Shown here in pieces: positions 30,701-41,216 of a stretch of 64,000 bases of DNA. The notes beneath the pieces were generated by a model. The model was not told where the DNA came from. It was given only the letters and a program-made list of their open reading frames with translations, and searched no databases. This DNA comes from Elysia crispata (lineage: Eukaryota; Mollusca; Gastropoda; Plakobranchidae). Where the stretch lies: NCBI GenBank assembly GCA_033675545.1, contig JAWDGP010005140.1, positions 1 through 64,000 on the forward strand, in the 5' to 3' direction. The translations under genes were made by a program, and so were the position numbers. Each line of letters begins with the position of its first letter. The stretch's first letter is position 1.

Positions 30701-32254
30701 AATATCTTTGGTAAAGACTAAAATGTCATTAAAAATAAAAATTGCAGGTTGTTAACTTTATTCGTATGAATTGTATGAATTGAATTGAATTTTCTTCAAT
30801 CACTACTTTTAACACTGACAGAATCAAGGAAGGATCAAAGCGAGAATAATGGCAGAAATTTTGAGGGTATACATAGCTAGCAAGGAAAATGTCATGTAAA
30901 CAATGTTATTGCACATGTGACTTTTGAGGGCCAAGACTGAGACCAATTCTCCATTTTCGTTATCAATAATGATTCTCGTTAGGCTGTCACAACACAATCA
31001 GGCCTTTGAAAATTTCTTTGATCTATAATTCTCCTCAAACCGCATACAATCTTTACAAGCCTTCTTACACAGCTTCAAAGGTATTGAAGCTGGAACAAAC
31101 ACGAAACATAATGCAAGCATTTGATGGTACACTAATAACATAATTATTATAAAAGTAAAGAAACAGGAAGCCCAAAAGGAAGAAAAAACCAAACGTTTTG
31201 AAATCCCAGAATGTACAGAGATTCTGTAAACAGGTTATCAGATTTAATTGGAACTACAGAGTATCTGGTCGTGATAATTATAGATTTTTAAGAAATAATT
31301 TAGTACAAAGAAAGAAGAAAGAAAAAGAATGATGCGAAAAAATCTGTAAGATAAAAATAAGACGGGACTCATCTCAAAACCAGGTTTAACAAAATTTTGT
31401 TCTAGAAACAAATTCTTAAATTCATTACAGAAAAGCAACCAAGCCAATCTCTCCCGTCTGACACGCTCGACTGCGATTTAATTTTTTTTTCAAAGCCATT
31501 AACTGCTCGGTTAGGATATATTATTTTTTATTCTTTGGACGATAGTATGCAGTGGGGATTGAAAGGGAGATGGAAAGGGAGAGGGAAAGGTAGTCGCAAT
31601 TCAGGCGTGAAACTTTTCGCGCGCTGTGGCATCTATCTAGAACCAGAATAAAAATGTCTGTTAGAACCAGAAAGTATCATGTGAAGCTTCAGAGTTCCGT
31701 GCTGATTTCTCCCGCCTTCACGATCCGTTGCACTTTTAGCCTCGATTCCACACCTTATGTTCAATGTGACGCTCTTTGAGTTTGCAACGTGGAACACACA
31801 ACCTAACACCTGGTGTGGATGAAGAATTGGAAAAAAAAAATCTATTGGTTTGCCATATTGATTTGTATACGCCGGTTCCCCACTTTTACAACGACCACTT
31901 GGTGTTCTTACATTGGTGTAACTTATCAATAAACCAAGGCTTCCTAACTCTGGGGTGTCTACCTACCCATAGTGCTTTATATTCCGCCTGAAATGTTATA
32001 GTCTGGATTTATACCTCCAATTCGAATATCAAAGCCCTTCCCGACTATTCTGAGTCTCTAGACGGTATGCCTTATACATTGTGGAACATAAATATCTGAA
32101 CCATCATAAACCGAACGGCTTATAGGTTTCTGGCTAAACATAATTTGGAAGGGACATTTATTGTTTGTTTGTTTTTTAATGAAAAAATATATATATATAT
32201 ATATATATATAATATACACATATACTAGTTGGTTACCCGTTTGATGAACGGATT

Positions 32255-32327
<73 letters not shown>

Positions 32328-35300
32328 GAAGAGAGCGAAAGGGAGGGTGAGAGAGAGAGAGTGAGAGAGAGAGAGTGAGAGAGAGAGAGTGAGAGAGAAA
32401 GAGAGAGAGAGAGAGAGAGGGAGAGAGGGAGAGGGAGAGTGGGAGAGGGAGAGTGAGAGGGAGAGTGAGAGAGAGAGTGAGAGAGTGAGAGAGAGAGAGA
32501 GTGGCGTTACCTTGTGCTGGACGGTAATTTTCATATATTCCAACTGTCACTGCCATGTGGAAAAAGTATAGGATACTGTAAACTGTCATAGGCCTTATGA
32601 AATTCTGAAATCCTTTGAGCTTATCAGATCTTGCATGCAGCACAACATCACGGTGTCCGACTTAATTATTTGGCAAAAGAATTGCAACTTCATTTAGTAT
32701 GGGTGGTTGTGTGTCCTTTCATGTGTCCCTAATGGTCGCGCTGTTTCATTGATAACAATTCGGAATTTTCTATTTAGCGAGAGCTTGAAAACTCGTATGC
32801 ACATTTCAGCTCCTTCACGTATTTTTGATTCTGATTCAATGCTTTTTGAATGTCTAACAAAAATGATGTTACAAAGTCCATCGGTGAAGGAAGACCTCTG
32901 AATTTGTTGGTCTCCGTCCATGAAGAAGATTTGCAAAAATCTAGCTTGCATTTCATCAGCAGGTTCTAGAGGGCCTATGAGGTGACAAACCTGGCCTTGA
33001 ATTCGGAACTGTGGATTCCATCCATTCATTCTCACTTCTTTACAGCCAAGAGAAGTCAACTGGAATGCACTGTTGTATTTCCTTATGTCCTGCAGAAAGT
33101 AAACAGACTGATCAGTTGTCCCTTCAAACAGGACCGCTAATTGCTGTGGAAGAGGTGGAAATGGTTCTGGATAACTTCATGGCTTGAAGTGCTGACATTT
33201 GACCATGTCTTCGATTGAGGTCTCATTTTTGAATTGACCAGTGTTGAAGTGAAGAGCGGTCAGATTGGCATCAGATCTGTGTCTCTTTCTATCGTATTTT
33301 TGGCTAGGAGTTAACCTTCCTATTGAAGAACCCCTTTGCCTTTTACGTGGTATTCTTGATTTAGATGAACCTAGATCTAGATTCTTTGCTAATTTCGAAC
33401 AGCATCAATCGTTCGGAAGGGTCTGTCCATCAGCTGTGTTTCGGCCTCAAATCTTACGGATTGAGGCATCGAAAAGTGTGCGAATTGCCGTTCAGTATGC
33501 CGTGAATAGTAGACTTCGGTGGCTTTAAAAAGTTTGACTATGGCGTTTGTGGGCCGATAAAGGGCGTTCAAATGAGAAAACAATAAAATTTCAAACAAAA
33601 AAAAACTACAGAGACTTCAAACTTCCTTTTATAGATGTGCATCTTACCACTCTCTATTAGGTATTTTACAAAATTTGAAGTCATTTGGTTCAGTGGTTCA
33701 CAAGCCTTTTGTCTCAGAAATTTGAAAGTCCTCAAATATATATGTACACACATGACTACATCAAAGGTTCAGATTAAGTTCATTGTAATGTTTCCTGAAA
33801 GTAGTATTCAAGCTAGCTATGTTCTTATTAGAACAGACTGAAATCGAACTAATAAATCTTTTTTTTTCCTCAGCTCTACGACGATGTTGTTCCAAAAACT
33901 ACAGGTGGGTAATTTTTAACTCGGTTGGCCTTAATCCATTAGATTATAAGAGTCCAATTCTTTTTTTTTTTTGCTTTTGTAACGTTTATTTATAATGTCA
34001 CTGTTATTGTTCTAATTATCACATACACCAGAAATGAAGAAATCATGAATTCAAAACAAAATACCCTACAGGCTAATGTCTGAAGGCCAGTACATTCCAT
34101 TGATTAAAACATTTCCTCGTTGGTCAATATCTCTATAAAGTTACCGTTTTATATTTCAACTTTCTTCATATAAGTACAAAGTAGAGTTGACTGAGACCAG
34201 CGAGTCAAGATTTTAGCGACAGGGTCAGGTTAAAGTGCAATGGAATATTTAAAAAAAAAATTGAAAATGGTCGAATCTGTACACGAGAAAAAAAAGATCA
34301 TATTTCGTATTTAACTACTTACAATCAAAGTATAAGAGGTGTTTTGTATATACGCAAAATTTAAATTTCTTATCATACTTGCTAAAATGTAATGAATCTA
34401 GTTCAGTCCGAGAGTTATATTGAGCAGCAAAATATCATATTACAAATATCGTTTGTTCCTTCTCTATCAGTTCCCAAAAGATTTGCAGAATGCTTTATCA
34501 AAAGTTTTTGTTCTCAATCATATAAAATACGATTACTGAAATTTCTACAAAAACAGGAAATTATGTTTTAATTCTGAGTCGAAGCGAGTAATATTCCTTG
34601 ATAACTCCTCACTAAATTCACCTCATTATATGATGAAAACCTTTTAACATTTTCTTAGATCTGGATAATACATGATTGTGTATTAACGAAAATAAGACGG
34701 TTTCGTTGTAACTAGCCTGCCATTTAGTAGCTCGTTGTGTTCTCGAGTTCTAGGTCATCCAATCCAAGGTACCTTAATGCTGTATAGAACTTAAAAGTAA
34801 CATAAAACAATTTTTTTTTGAAACACAGTACTCTCCTATTAAAATTAAACGACTCTGGGACGCATTCAGTACTTGCGCCTTGGTCTTGACCTAATGACTA
34901 ACATGTGTTTATACGTTTACACAACGAAAATAGATAAGAAATGATAAATGATAAATCTACTTTATCGTGACTGAAATAAGGTCACTTCGTTCATATTGTG
35001 AGTAATAAAGAAAAAAAAAGAGCATGAAGCATGCACTATTTTGTATAAACTAAGACTATTGGTTTTGTTCAATGCGTGACATTTGATGTTGGTGTAATAG
35101 GCTAGTAATCTTAACTGCAGCGAAAAAATCTGTGAGTTGATAAAACCACAGCATTCTCTACATTATTAGTTAACGGGTTTATTGCCGCGATATTGTTTAG
35201 ATGAGATGTTAAAACCTGAAAGACCCCAACATGGCACACCGCGAAATACTTTTTTAAAATTTATGCCAAAGGGGTCTCTTTTGCAAATGATCGAGTAAAC

Positions 35301-38300
35301 TTTGTAATTTACTCAACTGAGCGAGATCACCACCTTAGACTGTATAAATTTAATAGATAAATTTAAATTGATAGTTTTATTTTAAAAGTTCAAGATACTT
35401 TTCTTTACTTTTTATTGAATTTAATTTGATCATAGCATATATTTCTTATGTTAACAGTCGCGCTCTGTTTGCCTTTGAGGGATTATTATAATCTAGGACA
35501 TATTTATTTGAAGAATTTGTACTTGCATGTTTAAAAATGTTTATCTTTAATGTCATCTATATCTTTTAACCCATGCACCGTTTAATCTTGAAGGTGTCAT
35601 AACTAGATATTATTCCAGAATATGAAAGCAACCTCAGTTCTTTAATTTTTAAGCCCAGAGCGAAAATAATGTGGTGCAACGTGCATCATGATAATAAACA
35701 ACTGTAAAATAGGGCACATGGTTTTAAAGAATGTCAAAAGCATTAAATTATTTGTCTAGCAGCACGCATTTAGTTAACTTTACTCGGGTGCCACGAATAA
35801 ATAGGACTAGTTACATTCAATAATTTCAAAAGTACATGACAAACGGTCGAGAAACTTATGTCTCCACTGCATCAGCAGCTATATTCAACGGTTGAGGAGA
35901 GATTTGAATCCTCCGCAATAAAAGCATCAAGCTCTGCCGTTCAGCATCAGTGCAGTAAGCAACTGATTCATCCCTACATGACCACAAAAGCTAACAGAAT
36001 AGCAAATGAATTCAGTGTAACAAAAACCTAAAGAAACAAAAATCTCTAATGAGTGTGTACTATTTCCAGTTCGCTAATTTTTTACGGGTACCGGTAATAA
36101 TTATCATGAAGACATAATGAGATGTGATATTGTTTTACATTTTTCTTTGCGTTAGATGCAGTTCAGTCCAGTGCGAAAGTATAAATTCAGTGCAACGTTT
36201 TGTAGCTATATTGACATTAAGTAAAAAGATATAGAAACTATTTTTTCTATATCATATCACAATATATTTATCTATTTTATACAGATGAGTTGATCTGCAG
36301 GATATTTGATACATTAAAATGTCCTTTTTAATTTTTTTCATAAATATAGGTTTTGAAATACGTGTCGTTTTAGGGCTGAGTTAATTGTGTGAAGGAAGTC
36401 TACTATACCATGTTCAAATTCAAAGTTCAGTATTGTGAGTAGAAGGCGAGTTCCGACATCTCTCATCGCGGGTCACACTGCCACTATATATACACTACAC
36501 ACTATCACCGTCAGTAATAAACTAATGCTACATTAACCAGTTCCGACATCTCTCACCGCGGGTCACACTGCCACTATATAAATACTACACACTATCATCG
36601 TCAGTAATAAACTAATGCTACATTAACCAGTTCCGACATCTCTCACCGCGGGTCATACTGCCACTATATAAATACTACACACTATCATCGTCAGTAATAA
36701 ACTAATGCTACATTAACCAGTTCCGACATCTCTCACCGCGGGTTACACTGCCACTATATATACACTACACACTATCACCGTCAGTAATAAAATAATTTTG
36801 CAATAACCAGTTCCTCGTCAAAGTGAACTATTTCAACCAAGGACTGCTTATCGAATCAGACCGTAACAACAAAAAGGTGGCCTTCAAAGAAGATACCAAA
36901 TTTTTTTTTTTTTGCTTCTAAAATCAAGAATACTTATATCTCCTATGTATGAAATTTCAATTTGACGAAACCTGTGAAGTTTTTATTTTTATTGTTGAGC
37001 ACAATTCACACAATTTTTCACTGGAATTTAACTTCTTTGTTATCACCATTTTATGTTCCTCTCGTCACGACAAATTTTAAACAAAAGTTAGTCATAATAT
37101 CATTTTACAAGTATATGTATTTGCATAGATCCTCTTTTGTGAATAGATTAAATGAAATTAACTCTCAATCTGGAAAAAAAATTTAAAGTTATATCACACC
37201 AAAAAAAAAATGTCCGCACCTACATTCAAGCTGGCCACATACATCCCTGATGGCATCATATTATTAAAACTCGAACGTAAAACTCAAGGGGAAAGATTTT
37301 AGACCTACATGTTTTGTTGTGATCCTTCAAGTCAGATACTAAAATGTGTTTATCTCTAGCAATCTTAACCGCAGCCAAAAAAAAAAAATGCCACCAGAAA
37401 TAATTATGACTACATCTATCATCATCTAACAATATTTGCTAGTTTCTTTATATCGTTTTGGTTGACATTTACATATACGTTTTGACCTTAAACTTTTATC
37501 AAAACGATTTTGATTATTTTTTTGGGTGGCACTATAAAGGGCATCTTAGTTTTCCATAGTTCAGGTAAATGTTTGATCAAGCAGAGTTGGCATTATTCTG
37601 AGTTGTCACACAAGAGATTATGCAAAATACAGTTGCTAGCAATCCAGAATGAACCGTTTCCATATCGTATATTTCAACTCACACTTTATTTGTTGTTTGA
37701 CTTAATTTCCACTATATTTCTTGTAGAGTATCATTCGTACACGTTGTCTTTCCGCAAAACTAAGGATTGGGCTGATTTTCAATCCCACTACCAAATGTCC
37801 CAGCCAAGGATCTCACCCAAGACTCCTACTTGTTAATCCAACATTCCATCGCCCTCCAAGATGGCTCATATCACATGAACAGTAAGCACCGTTTGTTACC
37901 GACTCTCTCATTTTTATTCCAGCAAACTTCAAGGCTCTTTGCACTGGGGAAAAAGGTTTCGGCTATAAAGATTCATCATTCCATCGCATAATTCCTAGCT
38001 TTATGATCCAAGGAGGAGACTTCACTCGAGGTGATGGTACTGGAGGAAAAAGCATCTATGGCAACAAATTTCCTGATGAGAACTTCCAAAAAAAGCATAC
38101 AAAGCCAGGTGATCTTAATATAAATATATAATTTCTTTTGGTCTAATCAAGAAGTTGAAGAGTGAGTGAAAGGCAGAAATAGATAGATGGAAAGATTGAT
38201 AGATATGATAGATAAATCGATAGATAGAGATAAATAGATAGACACTGAGAGATAAATAGAGAGGTAGAAAGAGACAGACAGACAGACAGGCAGAGAAAGA

Positions 38301-38310
38301 GAGAGGGAGG

Positions 38311-38380
<70 letters not shown>

Positions 38381-41039
38381 GAGAGTGAGTATTGAAAAAC
38401 TAATGGAATGGGCGGAAGAGTGAAGCTGAAATGCATATTATGCCGTCAGCTAAGTGAGTATCCATGATATTATTTAGTGGATGGTCTGAGAAGGCTGAGC
38501 TTATCTTTGAACTAGACAGTTTTGATGGCAACCTCAACTTGATTTGTAGAGGTACTTAACCTCATGTGTAAAACATAGGGATGTCTCCGCTTGATTTGTG
38601 TAGCTTAACAACCGCCGTAAAACTTTGTAACTAATGTTAGTCAGTAAAACAAAGAGTTAATCTTTAAACAGTTCGCTTTAAGTCATACACGCTTCAAAAA
38701 CTAAAAAAAAAAAATAAGTTGCAAACACGATGGGGAAGAAGGGATCCGTCATAATAATATGTTATTGTACAGCACGGACAAAGAAGCTCTGGAAAGATAG
38801 ACTTCGTCGAAAATTATAGACTCCATCTCATCAGCAGCTTGTACCTTCAAATTTTATCGAAGATATCTAAAATTCTAGTTTTCAAATTTGACAAGATTCT
38901 GTTGGTGTTAGTGTTTATGGTTCTGATGAAAATGTTTTTTCTTTTTTTCATGAGAATGCATGCCTGTTGCAACTGGCATTATCGTTAATACAAATGCATT
39001 GAAGACTGCCTAAAGAGAACAGATTTCTTTACATTGAGAGAATCTTGATTGACGCAATGAAGATTGCCAGTAAGTTAGCCGGTTGTCCTTTCAACTTTTT
39101 ATAGCTTTCTTTCTCCATCTTTGATTATTTCATTTTTGTGTTGACCTTTTTGCATGCTCCAGGTCTTCTGTCAATGGCTAACGCTGGTCCCAACACGAAC
39201 GGCTCACAATTCTTCATCACAACGGTTACCACTCCCTGGTAAGTAGAGAATTAAGATAAAAGTGATGCTTAGTATAACAGGAGCAAAAACGTGAAAGATT
39301 TTCTGTACCTAAAGAAGCAAACCATGGCAAGGATGCCGAAACTAGTGAGAAAAGTCGAAAACATTTGTCAACAATTGCATGCCCAAAGTGAAATTCAAAT
39401 CTGCTCGTTGAAGCCATGCAGCCATGTGGAAAGAAAGCAGCGGCAAGGCTGTTCTGAAGAAGTTATGATGATTATTGATTGTTGTTATGCTGTACAGCAT
39501 TAACTCTTAAGATTCTTAGCGTTGTCCACTCAGATCCTACAAGAAATGACACCAAGGCGATCTACTATTGAGTTAGTTTTTTTTTTTTAATTTTTTTTTT
39601 TTATATTCGACGGTCGTAGGCAGTGTTATAAATTCGTCACTTATATCCATCGCAAAAGGGAAATGCTAGTGAATCTTTCAAAATCTCTGGCCAGGAGAAA
39701 TTAATTACAAGGAAGCAAAAAACGAGTTTTTGAAGAGATTTTAAAAAACTACTTGAATTTAGGAATGTATATCAGAAGAATGCAAGACTGAAGACCATAT
39801 TATGGATAGATAGGAACATCCCTCTTGGAGCCAAGATGTAGCTTCAACGCGCTAGTCATCTCAATTATGCTTTAAGCATGCGAGCCATGGACACTAAATG
39901 AAGACCTACAAAGGAAGATCCAAGCAGTAGAAATGAGATGCTTCAGAAGACTCCTTGGAATCTCACACAAGGACCATGTGAACAACAATGAAGCCCGAAG
40001 AAGGAATACTTAAAAAGTACATCACTATGAAGATCTACTGACCACGGTTAAATGAGGAGACTCAGATGCTATGGCCACGTAACACGCTCAGAATGACTTA
40101 CAAAGACAATCCTGCAAGGAGTAGTCCAGAGGAAGAGGAGACTGGGCAGATAGAAGAAGAGTTGGGCTGACAACATGCTTGATTGAACAGGGATTAGCTT
40201 CGCTGTCACTCAGGCAATCGCCCACAACCGCACCAGGTGGAGCCAGCTGGTCCTTAGTTCACCATCCATCATGCAACCCTATAACCCAGGCGGGTTACGG
40301 GACCAGTCACAGTAACACAGCCTCAACTGAGTTGGAATAAGCTAGGTGAAGCCAACCTTAGTCAGCTCAAGTTGTTAAATCGCTCTAACATGGTGATTAC
40401 TTGTTTGCTCTCTATATATATCTATTCAAAGTGTGATACTGCTAAGATACAAAGTGTAGAATTACGTCAGTGTTTCATCAGAGTTGATGTATGCGCAAGG
40501 GGGAAAATATATTCAACATTCTGAAGAGTATTATGAACGTCTTCATTCTTCAGAATGTTGAACACAGATTGTCAGTGGCACAACTCTATATGAAATTGTT
40601 GGAAGGGTTGATTGTTTGATTGATTTATTGATTGATAGACGAGACATACTTAACTACTCACACTTATCCATACACCCATGTAAATACATATCACATAGAT
40701 TGGTACTAGCGCTCACTATATAACTTATGTTTCAAGCAGCCAGAATACAGTCTTCACTTCATTTCAGTTCTATTATCTAGGTGACTGTGCAAGAATATTA
40801 ATTTTAAACTGTTAATGTTAATAGTTTTGTGTTTATTTTGAATTTGATATTTTTATACTTAGAACAAACTAGTCATTTTTTTAAAATATGTGTTTACATG
40901 TTCCAGGCTGGACGGCAAACATGTTGTCTTTGGTGAGGTCGAATCAGGTATGGATGTAGTCAAAACTATGGAGGCTCAAGGATCCGACAGTGGGAAAGTG
41001 AAGAAGCCTGTGAAAATAACCAACTGTGGTACCTTGTGA
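27544..41039 (+). CDS. PPIF-like: Cyclophilin-type peptidyl-prolyl isomerase, gene 1 (CypD/CypA-like)
   Basis: Join 27544-27720, 33874-33904, 37923-38108, 39163-39238, 40907-41039: 603 nt, 200 residues, in frame throughout with GT-AG introns of 6.2, 4.0, 1.1 and 1.7 kb. The enzyme catalyses cis-trans isomerisation of X-Pro bonds. Residues 39-200 are a complete 162-residue cyclophilin fold. The catalytic and cyclosporin-binding positions are kept: Arg and Phe-Met-x-Gln in [15 protein letters not shown] (R91, F96, M97, Q99), and [12 protein letters not shown] (W157, H162). Residues 1-38 ([20 protein letters not shown]...) are basic and hydroxylated like a mitochondrial presequence. The internal Met39 would give a cytosolic form. 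It departs from gene 2 and from the usual TAENF at TTANF. Poly(A) signals follow at 41112 and 41211. Confidence 0.95.
29180..30690. repeat. Diverged AT-rich direct repeats
   Basis: Two segments share an ordered set of similar stretches. The first has ctagaaatgcaaa (29253), then a gagaaactgctatttttcgaggtttatg stretch, then a ttggttgactactcataaaa stretch. The second has ctagaaatgcaaa (30351), then gagaaaactactggttttttg, then tctgattagtcataaaaggtt. The spacing is about 1.1 kb at the start and less further on. Heavily decayed; possibly one unclassified element present twice. Confidence 0.45.
32188..32501. repeat. (TA)n and degenerate (GA)n arrays
   Basis: TA units at 32188-32211. GA units at 32258-32318, a G run (32318-32328), then GA units with GTGAGA and GGGAGA variants to 32501. 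Confidence 0.93.
32694..33380 (-). mobile_element. Helitron Rep/helicase N-terminal fragment (decayed)
   Basis: The minus frame from about 33170 to 32694 reads [35 protein letters not shown]..., [34 protein letters not shown]... and [20 protein letters not shown]. These blocks match in order the segment just before the Helitron-like N-terminal domain of rolling-circle transposases (typically IRxYNxAFxFTSxG, GxVYHxIGxLLP, PxFLQIYFM, RPxGxHERxxNxP), as I know the family. A second frame (33380 to 33190) gives [20 protein letters not shown] and a partial VKCQHFK. No HUH motif or helicase remains. It sits antisense in cyclophilin intron 1. Confidence 0.75.
33874..33904 (+). CDS. Cyclophilin gene 1 exon 2
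   Basis: 31-nt microexon encoding [10 protein letters not shown] plus one base, from acceptor tttcctcag to donor gtgggt. Gene 2 has a 31-nt exon here too, and so does vertebrate PPIA. Confidence 0.93.
33905..37922 (+). other. Intron 2 of cyclophilin gene 1
   Basis: 4.0 kb. Contains the four-copy 90-bp minisatellite (36451-36813). No other feature recognised. Confidence 0.85.
36451..36813. repeat. 90-bp minisatellite, four copies
   Basis: The unit starts ttccgacatctctcaccgcg and recurs at exactly 90-base spacing at 36451, 36541, 36631 and 36721, with few substitutions. The last copy decays after 36790. Each unit holds a TATA-like ccactatata stretch and a gggtcacactg stretch. Confidence 0.95.
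37923..38108 (+). CDS. Cyclophilin gene 1 exon 3
   Basis: 186 nt encoding [20 protein letters not shown] through [13 protein letters not shown], including the catalytic Arg and the [12 protein letters not shown] loop. Acceptor ttattccag; donor gtgatc at 38109, a weak match to consensus. Confidence 0.95.
38109..39162 (+). other. Intron 3 of cyclophilin gene 1
   Basis: 1.05 kb. Contains a GATA/GACA/GA compound microsatellite (38180-38390). Nothing else recognised. Confidence 0.85.
38180..38390. repeat. GATA/GACA/GA compound microsatellite
   Basis: Degenerate GATA units, GACA units (38272-38288), then about 35 GA units ending near 38390. Confidence 0.93.
39163..39238 (+). CDS. Cyclophilin gene 1 exon 4
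   Basis: 76 nt encoding [20 protein letters not shown] and VTTP plus two bases of the Trp codon. Acceptor catgctccag; donor gtaagt (39239). Confidence 0.95.
39800..40290 (+). mobile_element. LINE ORF2 C-terminal fragment (decayed)
   Basis: Plus frames read [77 protein letters not shown] and [20 protein letters not shown]. This is the C-terminal signature of many invertebrate non-LTR retrotransposon polymerases (YGCETWTL...EMRCYRRILGISYKDHVTNEEVR...RWYGHVxR...) as I know it. Several frame changes and stops make it inactive. Same orientation as the host gene. Confidence 0.8.
40512..40562. repeat. Perfect 15-bp inverted repeat (hairpin)
   Basis: Arms TTCAACATTCTGAAG (40512-40526) and its complement (40548-40562), with a 21-base loop. 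It lies in intron 4 on the sense strand of cyclophilin gene 1. Confidence 0.8.
40907..41039 (+). CDS. Cyclophilin gene 1 exon 5
   Basis: 133 nt completing the active-site Trp and encoding [19 protein letters not shown] through [10 protein letters not shown], then TGA at 41037-41039. Acceptor atgttccag. Confidence 0.95.
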
Positions 41040-41111
41040 AAGATGCCAAGACTTCAAGATTAACTACGTAGCAAGCGAGATGAATTCATTTTAAGTATTC
41101 TTGGCCAAAAT

Positions 41112-41216
41112 AATAAATTGGCTTATATAATTTTTTCACTACTGTTCTTTATTTAGTACTTGTGTCTGTCAGTTATAACTGCAAGTCTATTTTTTACACT
41201 TCGTTGTGTAAATAAA
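41112..41216 (+). terminator. Poly(A) signals of cyclophilin gene 1
   Basis: AATAAA at 41112-41117 (73 bases past the stop) and again at 41211-41216, followed by a T-rich, G-containing stretch (41228-41250) that fits a downstream element. Confidence 0.65.

Larger units (their letters stand above)
27721..33873 (+). other. Intron 1 of cyclophilin gene 1
   Basis: 6.15 kb, AT-rich. It holds a short repeat shared with 1670 (28116-28142), a diverged AT-rich direct repeat pair near 29.2 and 30.3 kb, an AT run (32188-32211), a GA array (32258-32501) and a Helitron fragment (32694-33380). No other gene was seen. Confidence 0.85.
39239..40906 (+). other. Intron 4 of cyclophilin gene 1
   Basis: 1.67 kb, much of it a LINE 3' fragment (39800-40290), followed by a perfect inverted repeat (40512-40562). 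Confidence 0.85.

Noticed and set aside
36451..36813. CRISPR-like array
   Set aside because: Units are contiguous 90-bp tandem copies without variable spacers, in an animal intron.
39291..39503. 70-codon plus frame after exon 4 of cyclophilin gene 1
   Set aside because: It lies in an intron between perfectly matching cyclophilin exons and has no known motif.
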